Origin: JAHFDS01 sp964593795 | Lineage (GTDB): Bacteria > Myxococcota_A > Polyangia > JAHFDS01 | Assembly: GCA_964593795.1 (NCBI GenBank) | Contig: CAZQJC010000361.1 | Location: 1 to 64,000, forward strand | Direction: 5' to 3' | DNA: 64,000 nucleotides | Shown here: piece after piece, positions 1-8,428 of the stretch | Position numbering within the stretch: position 1 is the first letter of the stretch | How the letters are laid out: the number at the start of each line of letters is the position of its first letter | Notes under the pieces: model-generated | Seen by the model: the letters and a program-made list of their open reading frames with translations, nothing else | What the model was told of the DNA's origin: nothing | Database searches by the model: none | Made by a program: the position numbers and the translations under genes

Positions 1-90
1 GTATGGGCGGCGCGGGTATGGGCGGCGCGGGTATGGGCGGCGCGGGTATGGGCGGCGCGGGTATGGGCGGCGCGGGTATGGGCGGCGCGG
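1..90 (+). repeat. Six exact 15-bp coding repeats (GGAGM)
   Basis: GTATGGGCGGCGCGG repeated six times without change, in frame. Similar 15-bp linker arrays lie at about 980-1075, 14010-14170 and 31025-31135 in other secreted proteins. Confidence 0.9.
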
Positions 91-1610
91 GCTCGGGTGG
101 CGCGATGCCGAGCGGCCTGTACGCCGAGGCCGCGCAGTCGATCTGCGGCGCCCTCTTCCGCTGCTGTGCGGAGCGCGATCTCGAGGAGTACTTCGCGCCC
201 TACCGCGGCTCGGAGCTGCTCATGCGCTTCCGCGACCGGTTGCCTCCGACGGCCGCCATGACGGAGCAGAGCTGCCGCCAGGTGGTGGGTGAGATGCTCG
301 AGGTCGTGCCCTTCGGCGACTGGAGGCGCGCCGCGGACGCGGGCCTCGTCTCCTTCGATCCTGCCGCCCTCGCGACGTGCCGGGCGACCCTCGATCAGGC
401 GAGCTGCGGCAACGACGTGCGGCGCGCGCTCTACGACTCCACCTGCCTCGGCTTCGCGCCTCCTGGAGGCGGCGATCAGCAGCGCCGCATGTTCCACCGC
501 ACGGCCCAGGCCGGAGCCGCCTGCGCGCCGCTGCGCGACGGCGTCGGCTCCTCGTTCTTCGGCACCTGCGATCCGACGACGAGCTTCTGCTGCTACAGCG
601 ATCCGGCGCGGACGGGCTGCACCTTCCCGTTCGATGCCGCCGGCGCCCCCCGCAGAGGGACCTGCGCGATGGCGAGCGCCCCGGGGGCGATGTGCTCGGC
701 CGCGCCACCGCTGCAGCTCTGCCGGACCGGGACCTCCTGTGATTCGAACACCAATCGCTGCGTGGCGGCCGGGATGGGCCAGCTCGCGCTCGGCGACCGG
801 TGCATCGACATGTCGTTCAACCTCCTCGGCGACTGCGTCCAGGGGTCCTTCTGCGACGTGCTCGGCACGAGCCTCTGCACCGCGCAGAAGGACGACGGCG
901 CCCGGTGCACCACGCCAGACGAGTGCCGGAGCGGGACCTGCCAGGCAGGGGCGTGCGGCGCGAACATGATGTGCAGCCCCGGCGGTGCGGGCGCGGGTGG
1001 TGCGGGCGCGGGTGGTGCGGGCGCGGGTGGTGCGGGCGCGGGTGGTGCGGGCATGGGCGGCGCCGGCATGGGCGGCATGAGCGCCGCCACGGGCGAGGCC
1101 TGTGACACCGCCCGGGACCTCATGGCGTCGAGCGCTCCTTCCATGCGCCTCGGCTTCGACCGCACGCTGACCGGGCGCTTCGGTTCCAGCAACGACTACA
1201 ACCCCTACCGCAGCGCGACCCCGCAGCTCGCGCCGGCGTGCTCGCTCGTCTACGACGCGCCCGGCAAGGAGATGGTCTACGCGGTGACGCTCGACCCGGG
1301 CGACACGCTCAGGCTCCGCTACGAGACCACGCCTAACCTCGTGCCGCCGGCGATCTACCTGCTGGATCGCTGCGCGCCCACGGTCGGCTGGCCCGACTAC
1401 GACGCGAGCGGCCTGTGCGGCAACAACGAGTACCGCACGGCCACGTGCAGCGTCGCGTTCTGCGACCCGGTCGAGTGGACCTGGGTCTACCCGCGCAGCG
1501 TCGGCTCGGTGACCACGACGCGCAAGACTTTCTGGGTGGTCCTCGATCACCTCGGCGCCACCCCCGGTGAATCGTTCGCGCTGGACTGGACGCTGACGCA
1601 CGCGCCGTAG
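1..1610 (+). CDS. Cys-rich secreted protein with Gly/Ala/Met linkers (5' end outside window)
   Basis: The 5' end lies outside the window, so no start or signal peptide is visible. The part seen opens with six exact 15-bp repeats encoding GGAGM, continues with a Cys-rich region (about residues 35-320, many CxxxxC spacings), then a second GAGGA linker (coded at about 980-1075), and ends with a compact domain of about 170 residues containing DPGDTLRLRYE and FWVVLDHLG, a beta-sandwich-like pattern. The Cys content implies an exported, disulfide-bonded product. I recognise no enzyme family. The gene runs in the same direction as the SLH lipoprotein 68 bp downstream. The linkers are probably flexible spacers between folded modules on a surface or secreted protein (inference). 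Confidence 0.75.
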   Translation, partial: MGGAGMGGAGMGGAGMGGAGMGGAGMGGAGSGGAMPSGLYAEAAQSICGALFRCCAERDLEEYFAPYRGSELLMRFRDRLPPTAAMTEQSCRQVVGEMLEVVPFGDWRRAADAGLVSFDPAALATCRATLDQASCGNDVRRALYDSTCLGFAPPGGGDQQRRMFHRTAQAGAACAPLRDGVGSSFFGTCDPTTSFCCYSDPARTGCTFPFDAAGAPRRGTCAMASAPGAMCSAAPPLQLCRTGTSCDSNTNRCVAAGMGQLALGDRCIDMSFNLLGDCVQGSFCDVLGTSLCTAQKDDGARCTTPDECRSGTCQAGACGANMMCSPGGAGAGGAGAGGAGAGGAGAGGAGMGGAGMGGMSAATGEACDTARDLMASSAPSMRLGFDRTLTGRFGSSNDYNPYRSATPQLAPACSLVYDAPGKEMVYAVTLDPGDTLRLRYETTPNLVPPAIYLLDRCAPTVGWPDYDASGLCGNNEYRTATCSVAFCDPVEWTWVYPRSVGSVTTTRKTFWVVLDHLGATPGESFALDWTLTHAP

Positions 1611-1678
1611 GGAGGCGCTGTCGAACTCGACCGGCACCAGGGTGGTGCCTCGACTGGCTCGGAGAGGAAGTGGTTGTG

Positions 1679-2713
1679 ATGTCGCGGAGCGGTTGTTTTC
1701 TCGAAGTGATGGTTCTGCTGGCCCTGGCCGGATCGGCCTGCGCCACCGGCGACGACGTGCCGCTCGAGGCCGGTGACGGCGCCGGCAACGGGCAGCGCGG
1801 ACGAGCGGCCGGCGGCGGCATCGCCGGCTCGCCGAACGGCGGCCTCGGCCGAGCCGGTGCGGGCGGCGGCATGGGCGGAGGCTCCGGCGCGGCGGGCGCA
1901 GGCGGAGACGCGGGCGCCGGCAGCGCGGGTGCGGGCGGAGCGGCGGGCGCGGGCGCTGCCGGCGCTGCAGGCAACGCCGGCGCTGGCGGCAGCGCGGGCA
2001 CAGGCGGGAGCGCCGGCGCGGGCGCTGGCGGCAATGCGGGTGCCGGCAATGCGGGCGGCGGCAATGCGGGCGCTGGCGGCAATGCGGGCGCTGGCGGCAA
2101 TTCGGGCGCTGCAGGCGGCGCGGGCGCGAGCGGCGCCGGCGCAGGCGGAGCGGGGGCCGCGGCCCTGCCCTTTGCCGACGTACCGACGGGCCACTGGGCC
2201 TACCGCGACATCCGTCGCCTCTGGGAGCAGGGCCTGACCGCCGGCTGCGCCGTGGATCCGCCGCGGTACTGCCCGGACCGGGATCTCCTGCGGGGCGAAG
2301 CGGCCGTGCTACTCGTGCGTGCGCTCGGCCAGAAGCCCTGCGACCAGCTCGGCCACGGCCACCACGGCTTCTTCCAGGACACCCCGGCCGGGACCTTCCA
2401 CGCGGGCTCGGTGGAGCGCCTGCGCGAGATCGGCATCGCGGCAGGCTGCTCCGCCGATCGGTTCTGCCCGGACGAGGCGGCAACGCGCGGGGCGATGGCC
2501 GTGTGGGTCGCCAAGGGCCGGCGCGTCGCCGTCCCAACCAGCTTCTCCGGTTACTTCTCCGACGTGCCCGACGGCGCCTGGTTCACCCCGTTCGTCGAGG
2601 CGCTGCGCACCCTCGGCCTGGTCGCCGGGTATCCCGACGGCACCTTCCGGCCGATGTCGCCGATGACGCGCGCCGAGAGCGCGGCCATCGTCGTGCGCGC
2701 GCTCCGCCCCTGA
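1679..2713 (+). CDS. Lipoprotein with Gly/Ala linker and three SLH domains
   Basis: 344 residues. The ATG at 1679 is chosen over an in-frame GTG at 1670 because GGAGAGGA lies just upstream. An N-terminal hydrophobic stretch ending LAGSAC is a lipobox. A Gly/Ala/Asn-rich linker of about 130 residues follows, then three S-layer-homology repeats: PFADVPTGHWAYRDI, FFQDTPAGTFHAGSV and YFSDVPDGAWFTPFV, each ending in an RxEAA/RAESAA-type helix. SLH domains classically bind secondary cell-wall polymers in Gram-positives; in Gram-negative lipoproteins the partner may be peptidoglycan or surface polysaccharide (inference). The stop codon lies 7 bp from the stop of the convergent kinase, leaving no room for a separate terminator. 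Confidence 0.85.
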   Translation: MSRSGCFLEVMVLLALAGSACATGDDVPLEAGDGAGNGQRGRAAGGGIAGSPNGGLGRAGAGGGMGGGSGAAGAGGDAGAGSAGAGGAAGAGAAGAAGNAGAGGSAGTGGSAGAGAGGNAGAGNAGGGNAGAGGNAGAGGNSGAAGGAGASGAGAGGAGAAALPFADVPTGHWAYRDIRRLWEQGLTAGCAVDPPRYCPDRDLLRGEAAVLLVRALGQKPCDQLGHGHHGFFQDTPAGTFHAGSVERLREIGIAAGCSADRFCPDEAATRGAMAVWVAKGRRVAVPTSFSGYFSDVPDGAWFTPFVEALRTLGLVAGYPDGTFRPMSPMTRAESAAIVVRALRP

Positions 2714-2720
2714 GCCCACC

Positions 2721-4700
2721 TCACACGAAGAACGTCTCGAAGTCCGCCACCTCCGGCCGGAGGGCCGGATCCGTCGACAGGCAACGCTCGAGCAGCGCCC
2801 GCAGCGGCGACGGGACGGCCGCAGGGAGCTCGCGCGGCGCGGCGAGCGGCTCGCCCCGGAGGCGTGCCAGCAGAGGCGACCGCCCCTCCGGCCAGGGACC
2901 CTGCCCACACAGGAGCTCGTACGCGAGGACGCCGAAGCTGAAGAGGTCGGCCGACGCCGCGGCCGCGCCGCCCACGAAGAGCTCTGGCGCCATGTAGAGC
3001 GGGGTGCCCAGCAGCGCCCCGGTCGCCGTCAGGCGCCCCGGATCCGCCCGGGCGGTGGAGGCCACGCCCGAGACCAGGAACGCGGCCGACTGCGTGTGAT
3101 CGCGCACGGACGAGATGCCGAAATCCGCAATGCGCACGACCGGGCGATGAGGATCGCCGTGCAGGAGCACGTTGCCGGGCTTGAGGTCCTGGTGGACGAT
3201 GCCGGCGCGGTGCAGCGCACCGAGGCCACGCGCGACCTGCGCGAGGACGAACAGGCCGAAGGCCAGTTCCCCGAACTGCGCGCGCCGTTGCTCCAGCGAC
3301 CCGAGATCGGCGTGCTCCATGACGAGGAACAGCCGACCGTCGGACGAGATGCCGACGTCGAGCACGACCACGAGGCACGGGTCCCGCACCGAGCAGGCGA
3401 TCTGCGCCTCGCGCACGAACCGCGCCATCGCGGTCGGATCGCGCTCGCCCTTCGTCAGCACCTTGAGCGCGAGGCGCTCGCCGTCGGCGACCCTCCGCAC
3501 CGCATAGACCCAGCCCATGCCGCCGTTGCCGAGCGGCCTCTCGATACGATAGCGCTCCTCGAAGATGGCGCCCTCCGCGAGCTCGCCCACGGAGCCCGGG
3601 GTGTTGAGCCGCGCGAGCACGGTGGACAGGTCCTGCGCCCGCTCGTGGAGCTGGACGCGAAGCGCCTCGTTGGCCGCGACGAGCCCCCGGTAGTTGGCCG
3701 CCCACTGCGAGAGCATGAAGTTCATCGAATCCGCGAGGGCCTCGACCTCGTCCTCCGTCTGCAAGGCGGCGCGGACCTCGAGATCGCCTGTCCGGATGCG
3801 CTCGGCGACGGCCTTGAGGTGCGCGAGCGGCCGCACCACGCGACGCTGGATCCACCAGGCGATGCCGACCAGCGCACCCACCACCACCACCGCACCGGCG
3901 AGGAGCGCGAGCCCGAGGCGCCGCTGCGCCCCCGCGACCAACCCCTCCACCGCCTGGAGATCCGCGGAGGTGCGCGCGAGCGCTCCCTGGAGGTCGGTGC
4001 GCACGACGCCGAAGACGTCCGAGGGTGGCGCCTCGATCCCGAGCCGCCAGGGTGCGCCCGCGATCGGCGTGACCACCGCGATCCACCGGGTCGAGCGGCC
4101 ATCCTGCCCGGGCAGCTCGTACTCGCGCTGGGCTATCTCCCGGCGGTGGGCGTCGCCGAGGCCGGGGCGCCCCATCCCCGGACGGACGATCTGCGCCGCA
4201 ATGCTCGGGTCCCCGACCAGCTTCGCCACGACCGGCATGCACGCCGCGAGCGCCGATCCGGGCTCGCAGATGAGGTGCGCGAGCATGCGGTTCTGCGCGT
4301 CGAACAGGCCGACGCGCGTGTTGGCGCCGAGGGATTGCGCGCTGAGCACGCCCCGGATGGCCGGGTGTTCGGACAGGTCGCGGTCGCCCTCACGCGCGAG
4401 CTCGGGCTCGCGACCGACCACGTACTCCAGGTGTCGCGCGAGGGCGCTCGCGACGGGGATCGCTCCGAGCCCGAGCAGCCGATCGACGCCGTCGAGCGAG
4501 CCGCGCGCAGCCACCTCGAGGTTCTGGTAGGAGCGCTGGGCGCGATCCGCACCACGGGTCAGGTCGGTGATCACCTCGCGCGTCACCAGGATCGACGTCG
4601 CTGTCGGGGCCAGCAGCGCGAGCGCGATCAAGAGGAGGAGGCGAGCCGAGAGGTGGCGTCGAGCGGCCTCGCGGCCAGCGCTCTCGCGATCGCGGCTCAA
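2721..4700 (-). CDS. Membrane Ser/Thr protein kinase with periplasmic sensor and HAMP domain
   Basis: 659 residues from a TTG start that overlaps the TGA of the upstream DctP-like gene (TTGA) and is preceded by GGAGGAG. Layout: TM1 about residues 20-38, extracytoplasmic sensor about 40-260, TM2 about 262-283, HAMP about 285-335 with a coiled stretch to about 365, then a eukaryote-type kinase domain from about 384. Kinase motifs: GNGGMGWVY glycine loop, ALKVL lysine, HQDLKPGN catalytic loop (HRD is HQD), IADFGIS and GTPLYMAPE. The topology resembles a chemoreceptor or histidine kinase but has a Ser/Thr kinase as output. Translational coupling to two solute-binding proteins suggests that these load the sensor domain with a ligand or bind it directly (inference). 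Confidence 0.9.
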   Translation of the reverse strand: MSRDRESAGREAARRHLSARLLLLIALALLAPTATSILVTREVITDLTRGADRAQRSYQNLEVAARGSLDGVDRLLGLGAIPVASALARHLEYVVGREPELAREGDRDLSEHPAIRGVLSAQSLGANTRVGLFDAQNRMLAHLICEPGSALAACMPVVAKLVGDPSIAAQIVRPGMGRPGLGDAHRREIAQREYELPGQDGRSTRWIAVVTPIAGAPWRLGIEAPPSDVFGVVRTDLQGALARTSADLQAVEGLVAGAQRRLGLALLAGAVVVVGALVGIAWWIQRRVVRPLAHLKAVAERIRTGDLEVRAALQTEDEVEALADSMNFMLSQWAANYRGLVAANEALRVQLHERAQDLSTVLARLNTPGSVGELAEGAIFEERYRIERPLGNGGMGWVYAVRRVADGERLALKVLTKGERDPTAMARFVREAQIACSVRDPCLVVVLDVGISSDGRLFLVMEHADLGSLEQRRAQFGELAFGLFVLAQVARGLGALHRAGIVHQDLKPGNVLLHGDPHRPVVRIADFGISSVRDHTQSAAFLVSGVASTARADPGRLTATGALLGTPLYMAPELFVGGAAAASADLFSFGVLAYELLCGQGPWPEGRSPLLARLRGEPLAAPRELPAAVPSPLRALLERCLSTDPALRPEVADFETFFV

Positions 4701-5719
4701 CGCGCAGGCTCCTCCGCTGTCCCGGCAGCACGCAGCAGGGCCTGGAAGAACCGCAGGCCGTCGCCCGTCACCGAGCGGCGCACGGACTCCTGGAACGCCC
4801 TGCCTTGCCGCGCGAACGCCTCCCTCGCCCCCTCGTCGAGCGAGAGGACGGCGACGCCACGCTCGCGCAGCGCCGCGACGAGCTCGTCGTCGAACCGGAG
4901 GTGCTCGAGCGCGTACGGGATCTGCACCTTCTCGAGGGCGTCCTCGATCGCCCGGTGGCGCGCCTTCGGCAGGCCGTCCCAGGCCCGACGGCTGAACGCC
5001 ACCAGCCCGGTCTGCGCCATGTGGCGGCTGAGCGTGAAGTGCCGGATCCGGTCGAGCGCAGAGGTCGCGTACAGGTACGCGATCGGAACGTCGAGCGCCT
5101 CGACGATGCCGGACGCGAGCGCACCGTCGACCTCCGGGAGCGCGGTGGCTTTCGGGACCGCGCCGAGCGCGCTCCACCACGCCAGGTGCAGCTCCGCCGG
5201 CTGCGAGCGCACCCGCATGCCACGGAGGTCGGCAGGCTGGCGAATCGCACGCTTGGTCGCCGCGAAGTTGCGCCAGCCGATGAACGTCAGGGGCCCGCCG
5301 ACGATGCCCCGGCCCCGGAAGATGCGCTGATAGTCAGCTCCCAGCTTGCGTCTGAAGGTGCCGAGGAAGGCCTGGTAGGCCTCGAAGGTCCGGAACAGAT
5401 AGGGCAGCTCGAGGAAGCGCAGCTCCGGCGCCAGATCGGCCACGGCGCCCGCGCTGGCACAGACCATCTGGACCTTGTCGTCCTGCAGGGCACGGATCGT
5501 CGTGATCTCGTCCCCGAGCACCGCCGAGTAGCGGCGCTTGAACGTCAGCGCGACGCCCGAGCTCGCGCGGACGGCCTCGAGGGCCGCGTCGCAGACGCGC
5601 TGCGACGGCGAGCCCTCCGGCGCGACGGACGCGGCGATCCACTCGTTCGCGGGCCTCGCCAGCGCGGAGGCGGCCCCCTGGAGCAACACGCCAGCGACGA
5701 GCGCGACGAGGAGCCGCAT
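4697..5719 (-). CDS. DctP-family solute-binding protein (first of a pair)
   Basis: 340 residues. A signal peptide (MRLLVALVAGVLLQGAASA) is followed by a DctP/TRAP binding-protein fold: GDEITTIRALQDDKVQM, FLELPYLF, IRQPADLRGMRVRSQ and AVPKATALPEV match the family's beta-strand and ligand-arginine regions. The ATG overlaps the TGA of the paralogue upstream by one base, and its own stop overlaps the kinase start. In TRAP transporters such proteins deliver organic acids to a DctQM permease, but no DctQ- or DctM-like gene occurs in the window. A receptor role for the adjacent HAMP kinase is the simplest reading (inference). It is clearly homologous to the neighbouring copy, with shared KRRYSAVLGDEI. 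Confidence 0.88.
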   Translation of the reverse strand: MRLLVALVAGVLLQGAASALARPANEWIAASVAPEGSPSQRVCDAALEAVRASSGVALTFKRRYSAVLGDEITTIRALQDDKVQMVCASAGAVADLAPELRFLELPYLFRTFEAYQAFLGTFRRKLGADYQRIFRGRGIVGGPLTFIGWRNFAATKRAIRQPADLRGMRVRSQPAELHLAWWSALGAVPKATALPEVDGALASGIVEALDVPIAYLYATSALDRIRHFTLSRHMAQTGLVAFSRRAWDGLPKARHRAIEDALEKVQIPYALEHLRFDDELVAALRERGVAVLSLDEGAREAFARQGRAFQESVRRSVTGDGLRFFQALLRAAGTAEEPAR

Positions 5720-6744
5720 CAGTTGCCCCTGGCCGCCTGCAGGACGTGATCGAGGAAGCGCCTGGCGTCGCCGGTTGCCTCGGCGTGCACCTTCGCCTGC
5801 ACCGTCGCGCCCACGCGCTCGAACTCGGCCCGGTCGGCGGGAGACAGCTCGACCACGGCGACGCCCCGGCTCCGGAGCGCTTCCACGAGCTCGTCGTCGA
5901 ACTGGCGGTGCTCGGCGCCGCCCCCCACCAGGGCGGAATCCAGCTCCGTCTCGATCGCCTGACGCCGGCCGCCGGGGAGCTCCGACCATGCCCTGGCGCT
6001 CAGGAGGAACAGACCGCTCTGGATCATGTGGCGGCTCAGCGTGTAGTGGCGCAGCTTCGCGTCGACCGAGGTCGCGTAGAGGAACGTGATGGGTACGTCG
6101 AGCGCCTCGACGAGGCCGAGGTCGATCGCGCTGTTGACCTCGGTGAGCGCCGTCGCCTTCGGCAGCGCGCCGAGGGCGTTCCACCAGGCCAGGTGGAGCG
6201 CCGCAGGCTGGGACCGCACGGCCACGCGCGCGAGATCGGCAGGCCGGCGCAGCGGCTTGCGCGTCGAGGCCAGATTCCGCCAGCCAAGGAAGTCGATGCC
6301 CCCATACACCACGCCACGCGACTCGAAGAGCTTGCGCACCTCCGGCGCGAAGCCGCGCTGCCACCGCCGGAGGAAGCCCCGGTAATGGTCGAAGGAGCGA
6401 AACAGGTACGGCAGCTCGAGGTAGCCGACCTCGGGCACGACCGGGGTGACCGCGCCGAGGCTGCCGCAGAAGGCCTGGATGCGGTCCTCCTGCAGCGCCC
6501 GGATGGTCGAGATCTCGTCGCCCAGCACGGCCGAGTAGCGGCGCTTGAACCGGAGGGGGACGCCCGCGCCCCTGCGCACCGCCTCCAGCAGACCGTCGCA
6601 GAGGCGCTGGGAAGGCGAGCCCTCCGGCGCGATCGAGGCCACGACCCATTCCCGCGGCGGGCGGCTCGCAACCGGCACGCTGATCAAGAACACGCCCAGC
6701 GCCAGGGCCCCCCTCGCCATCGACCGGCACACGCCCCTCATCAT
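5719..6744 (-). CDS. DctP-family solute-binding protein (second of a pair)
   Basis: 341 residues. Two adjacent ATGs (6744 and 6741) can start it; a later ATG at 6720 would give MARGALALGVFLIS as the signal peptide. The mature part carries the same blocks as its neighbour: KRRYSAVLGDEISTIRAL, YLELPYLF, LRRPADLARVAVRSQ and ALPKATALTEV. The pair arose by duplication and has diverged, so the two may bind different ligands or form a heteromer (inference). A 28-bp-stem hairpin made of hexanucleotide repeats ends only 13 bases before the first ATG. No membrane permease is encoded nearby. Confidence 0.86.
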   Translation of the reverse strand: MMRGVCRSMARGALALGVFLISVPVASRPPREWVVASIAPEGSPSQRLCDGLLEAVRRGAGVPLRFKRRYSAVLGDEISTIRALQEDRIQAFCGSLGAVTPVVPEVGYLELPYLFRSFDHYRGFLRRWQRGFAPEVRKLFESRGVVYGGIDFLGWRNLASTRKPLRRPADLARVAVRSQPAALHLAWWNALGALPKATALTEVNSAIDLGLVEALDVPITFLYATSVDAKLRHYTLSRHMIQSGLFLLSARAWSELPGGRRQAIETELDSALVGGGAEHRQFDDELVEALRSRGVAVVELSPADRAEFERVGATVQAKVHAEATGDARRFLDHVLQAARGN

Positions 6745-6757
6745 AACCCCAGAGCAA

Positions 6758-6855
6758 CCTGGTCTTGGTCTTGGTCCTGGTCCTCGTCGTCTCGCCGGTG
6801 TCTTCACATCCGCGACGGTCTGGGTCTGAGGACCAGGACCAGGACCAAGACCAGG
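6758..6855. repeat. Hexanucleotide array forming a 28-bp inverted repeat
   Basis: GGTCTT/GGTCCT units at 6758-6785 are mirrored by the complementary AGGACC/AAGACC units at 6828-6855, with one mismatch in 28 bp and a 42-base loop. It lies between the stop of the lipase-like gene (6885) and the start of the DctP/kinase operon (6744). It could terminate the upstream transcript or fold over the translation start region of the DctP gene. Confidence 0.9.
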
Positions 6856-6884
6856 ACCAGGCTCGACCGAGGCGATCTCTGGGG

Positions 6885-8423
6885 TCAGTCGTTCGGCGGG
6901 ACCTGAGGGCAATCGGGCATCGGCGTCCCGGGCGGCAGGATGTCCTCGGAGCAGGTCGGAGCCGGGGCGCCGAGCAGGTGATGCTCGAGGTAGCGCAGCG
7001 CGGGCTCCATGAGCAGGCGGCTCGTGGCGAGCGGGTAGTTGTCGTTGATGCCGCCGATCTGCCCGTGCAGGCCGCGTGGGTCCCCGCAGACCGTGAGCGT
7101 CGCGGTCGCGCCCTGGGCGCCGAGATCGCTGCGCAGCCGGTCGAGCGCGCACCGCGCGCGCGGTGGCGTGATGGTTGCGTCGGCGCCGCCGAAGCCGACC
7201 CAGATGGGCGCGCCAGCCGGATCGACGTGCGGCCGGTCGGCGGCGAGCCTGTCCCGCCACTTCTGCGCGAGCGGCGAGGTGCACGTCCGCGGATCGAGCG
7301 CGCAGGTCGAGACGTCGTCGTTGAAGGTCTGCTCGAAGAGATCTGCGGGGGTCATCCCGAGCGGGGGCAGCCTCGTTTCGGCCTCGAGCAGGCACGCATC
7401 CTCGACGAAGCTGCGGATCCCGTCGAGCACGCGTGGCTGGAACAGGGCCTCCGCGGCTGCGCGCCCCTCGAGCAGCTCCGCGTGCGTCCAGAAGTACTGG
7501 ATGGCATACCCGATGAGGTACGCCGCGTTCGCGGTCGTGAAGCCGCTGATCTCGGACAGGCCGGCGGCGAAGTACGTCGCGGGGATCCAGAGTGGAGTGA
7601 ACGCGGCGACGGCGACGAGCTGCCCCTCGAGGCCGTAGCTCTTCGCGAGCGCCTGCGCGGAGAGCACGGCGTGGCCGCCCTGCGAGTGGCCGAGGAGCCC
7701 GACCTTGCCCGAGAGCGCCGCGGCGCCGAGGAGCTGCCTGGCCGCCCGCGTGGCGTCGAGGATGCTGCGCGCCTCGTCGTCGGCGAACAGGAAGCCCGGC
7801 GGCCAGTCGCCCGCGAAGCCCGCGTAGTCGACGGCGACGACCAGCCAGCCGTCGCCCGCGACGGGCACGTAGATCGAGCGCGCGTCGTCCGCCATGTCCC
7901 CCACCGCGAGCGCGTCGTAGCGCGAGGGCGCGCAGCGCCTGGCCTGACCGACCACGCCGTGGGCGGCCACGACGAGCGGCTGTGGCCCCGACACGCGGGG
8001 GTGATCCGGGACGAGCACCAGAGCCGTGCCGACGCCCGGGCGACCGGTCCCGCCGCGCGTCGTCCGGTAGGCGATGCGATAGACCTGCGCGCCGCTCGTC
8101 GCTGCACGCCCTCGGTAGCCGAGCGACTGCGAGGCTGCCGCGACCTGCGGAAGGCTCAGCCTGGCGTCCCTGGCGCACCGGAGGATCGCGCCTGGCGCCT
8201 CGCCCCCTGCGGCGCTCGCCTCGTACACGGAACCCAGCGTGTCGGTGCAAGGGAGCACGGGCACCGCGGCGGCCGCTGCATCCGCCGACGCGTCGGGGGC
8301 GCGTGGCCCGTCGGCGAGTCGGGGCCCGTCCGCGACGCGCCCGGCATCTGGCGCCGAGGTCGTGCCGTTCGACGAGCAGGCCGCGACGAGCGCGAGCGGG
8401 AGGATCCTCGAGAGCACGTTCAT
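6885..8423 (-). CDS. Secreted lipase/esterase-like alpha/beta-hydrolase lipoprotein
   Basis: 512 residues, ATG with GGAG upstream. The signal peptide ends LALVAAC (lipobox), followed by an Asp/Ala/Pro-rich spacer. The alpha/beta-hydrolase core has VVAAHGV (oxyanion strand), WLVVAVDYAGFA, and the nucleophile elbow GHSQGGH; candidate acid and His occur in VGFGGADATI and DPRGLHGQIGG. It resembles the secretory lipase (LIP-type) group, with a long cap region holding several Cys. Its start lies 5 bp after the stop of the GH35-like gene, so the two are probably co-transcribed and exported together. The substrate is unknown; an ester of a plant or microbial polymer is plausible. Confidence 0.85.
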   Translation of the reverse strand: MNVLSRILPLALVAACSSNGTTSAPDAGRVADGPRLADGPRAPDASADAAAAAVPVLPCTDTLGSVYEASAAGGEAPGAILRCARDARLSLPQVAAASQSLGYRGRAATSGAQVYRIAYRTTRGGTGRPGVGTALVLVPDHPRVSGPQPLVVAAHGVVGQARRCAPSRYDALAVGDMADDARSIYVPVAGDGWLVVAVDYAGFAGDWPPGFLFADDEARSILDATRAARQLLGAAALSGKVGLLGHSQGGHAVLSAQALAKSYGLEGQLVAVAAFTPLWIPATYFAAGLSEISGFTTANAAYLIGYAIQYFWTHAELLEGRAAAEALFQPRVLDGIRSFVEDACLLEAETRLPPLGMTPADLFEQTFNDDVSTCALDPRTCTSPLAQKWRDRLAADRPHVDPAGAPIWVGFGGADATITPPRARCALDRLRSDLGAQGATATLTVCGDPRGLHGQIGGINDNYPLATSRLLMEPALRYLEHHLLGAPAPTCSEDILPPGTPMPDCPQVPPND

Positions 8424-8428
8424 GCGAT

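Noticed and set aside
1..90. 15-bp tandem repeats as a CRISPR array
   Set aside because: There are no spacers between units, the period is short, and the repeats are in frame within a Cys-rich secreted protein; no cas genes are present.
3096..5330. A 744-codon plus-strand frame
   Set aside because: Antisense to the HAMP kinase and DctP genes; its composition is an Arg/His/Asp-rich shadow.
4697..6744. A complete TRAP transporter operon
   Set aside because: Only binding proteins are present; no DctQ- or DctM-like membrane protein is encoded on either side.
6765..6870. Coding of the hexamer array as a DQ-repeat peptide
   Set aside because: Frames through it belong to antisense shadow ORFs; no ribosome site, signal or domain supports translation.
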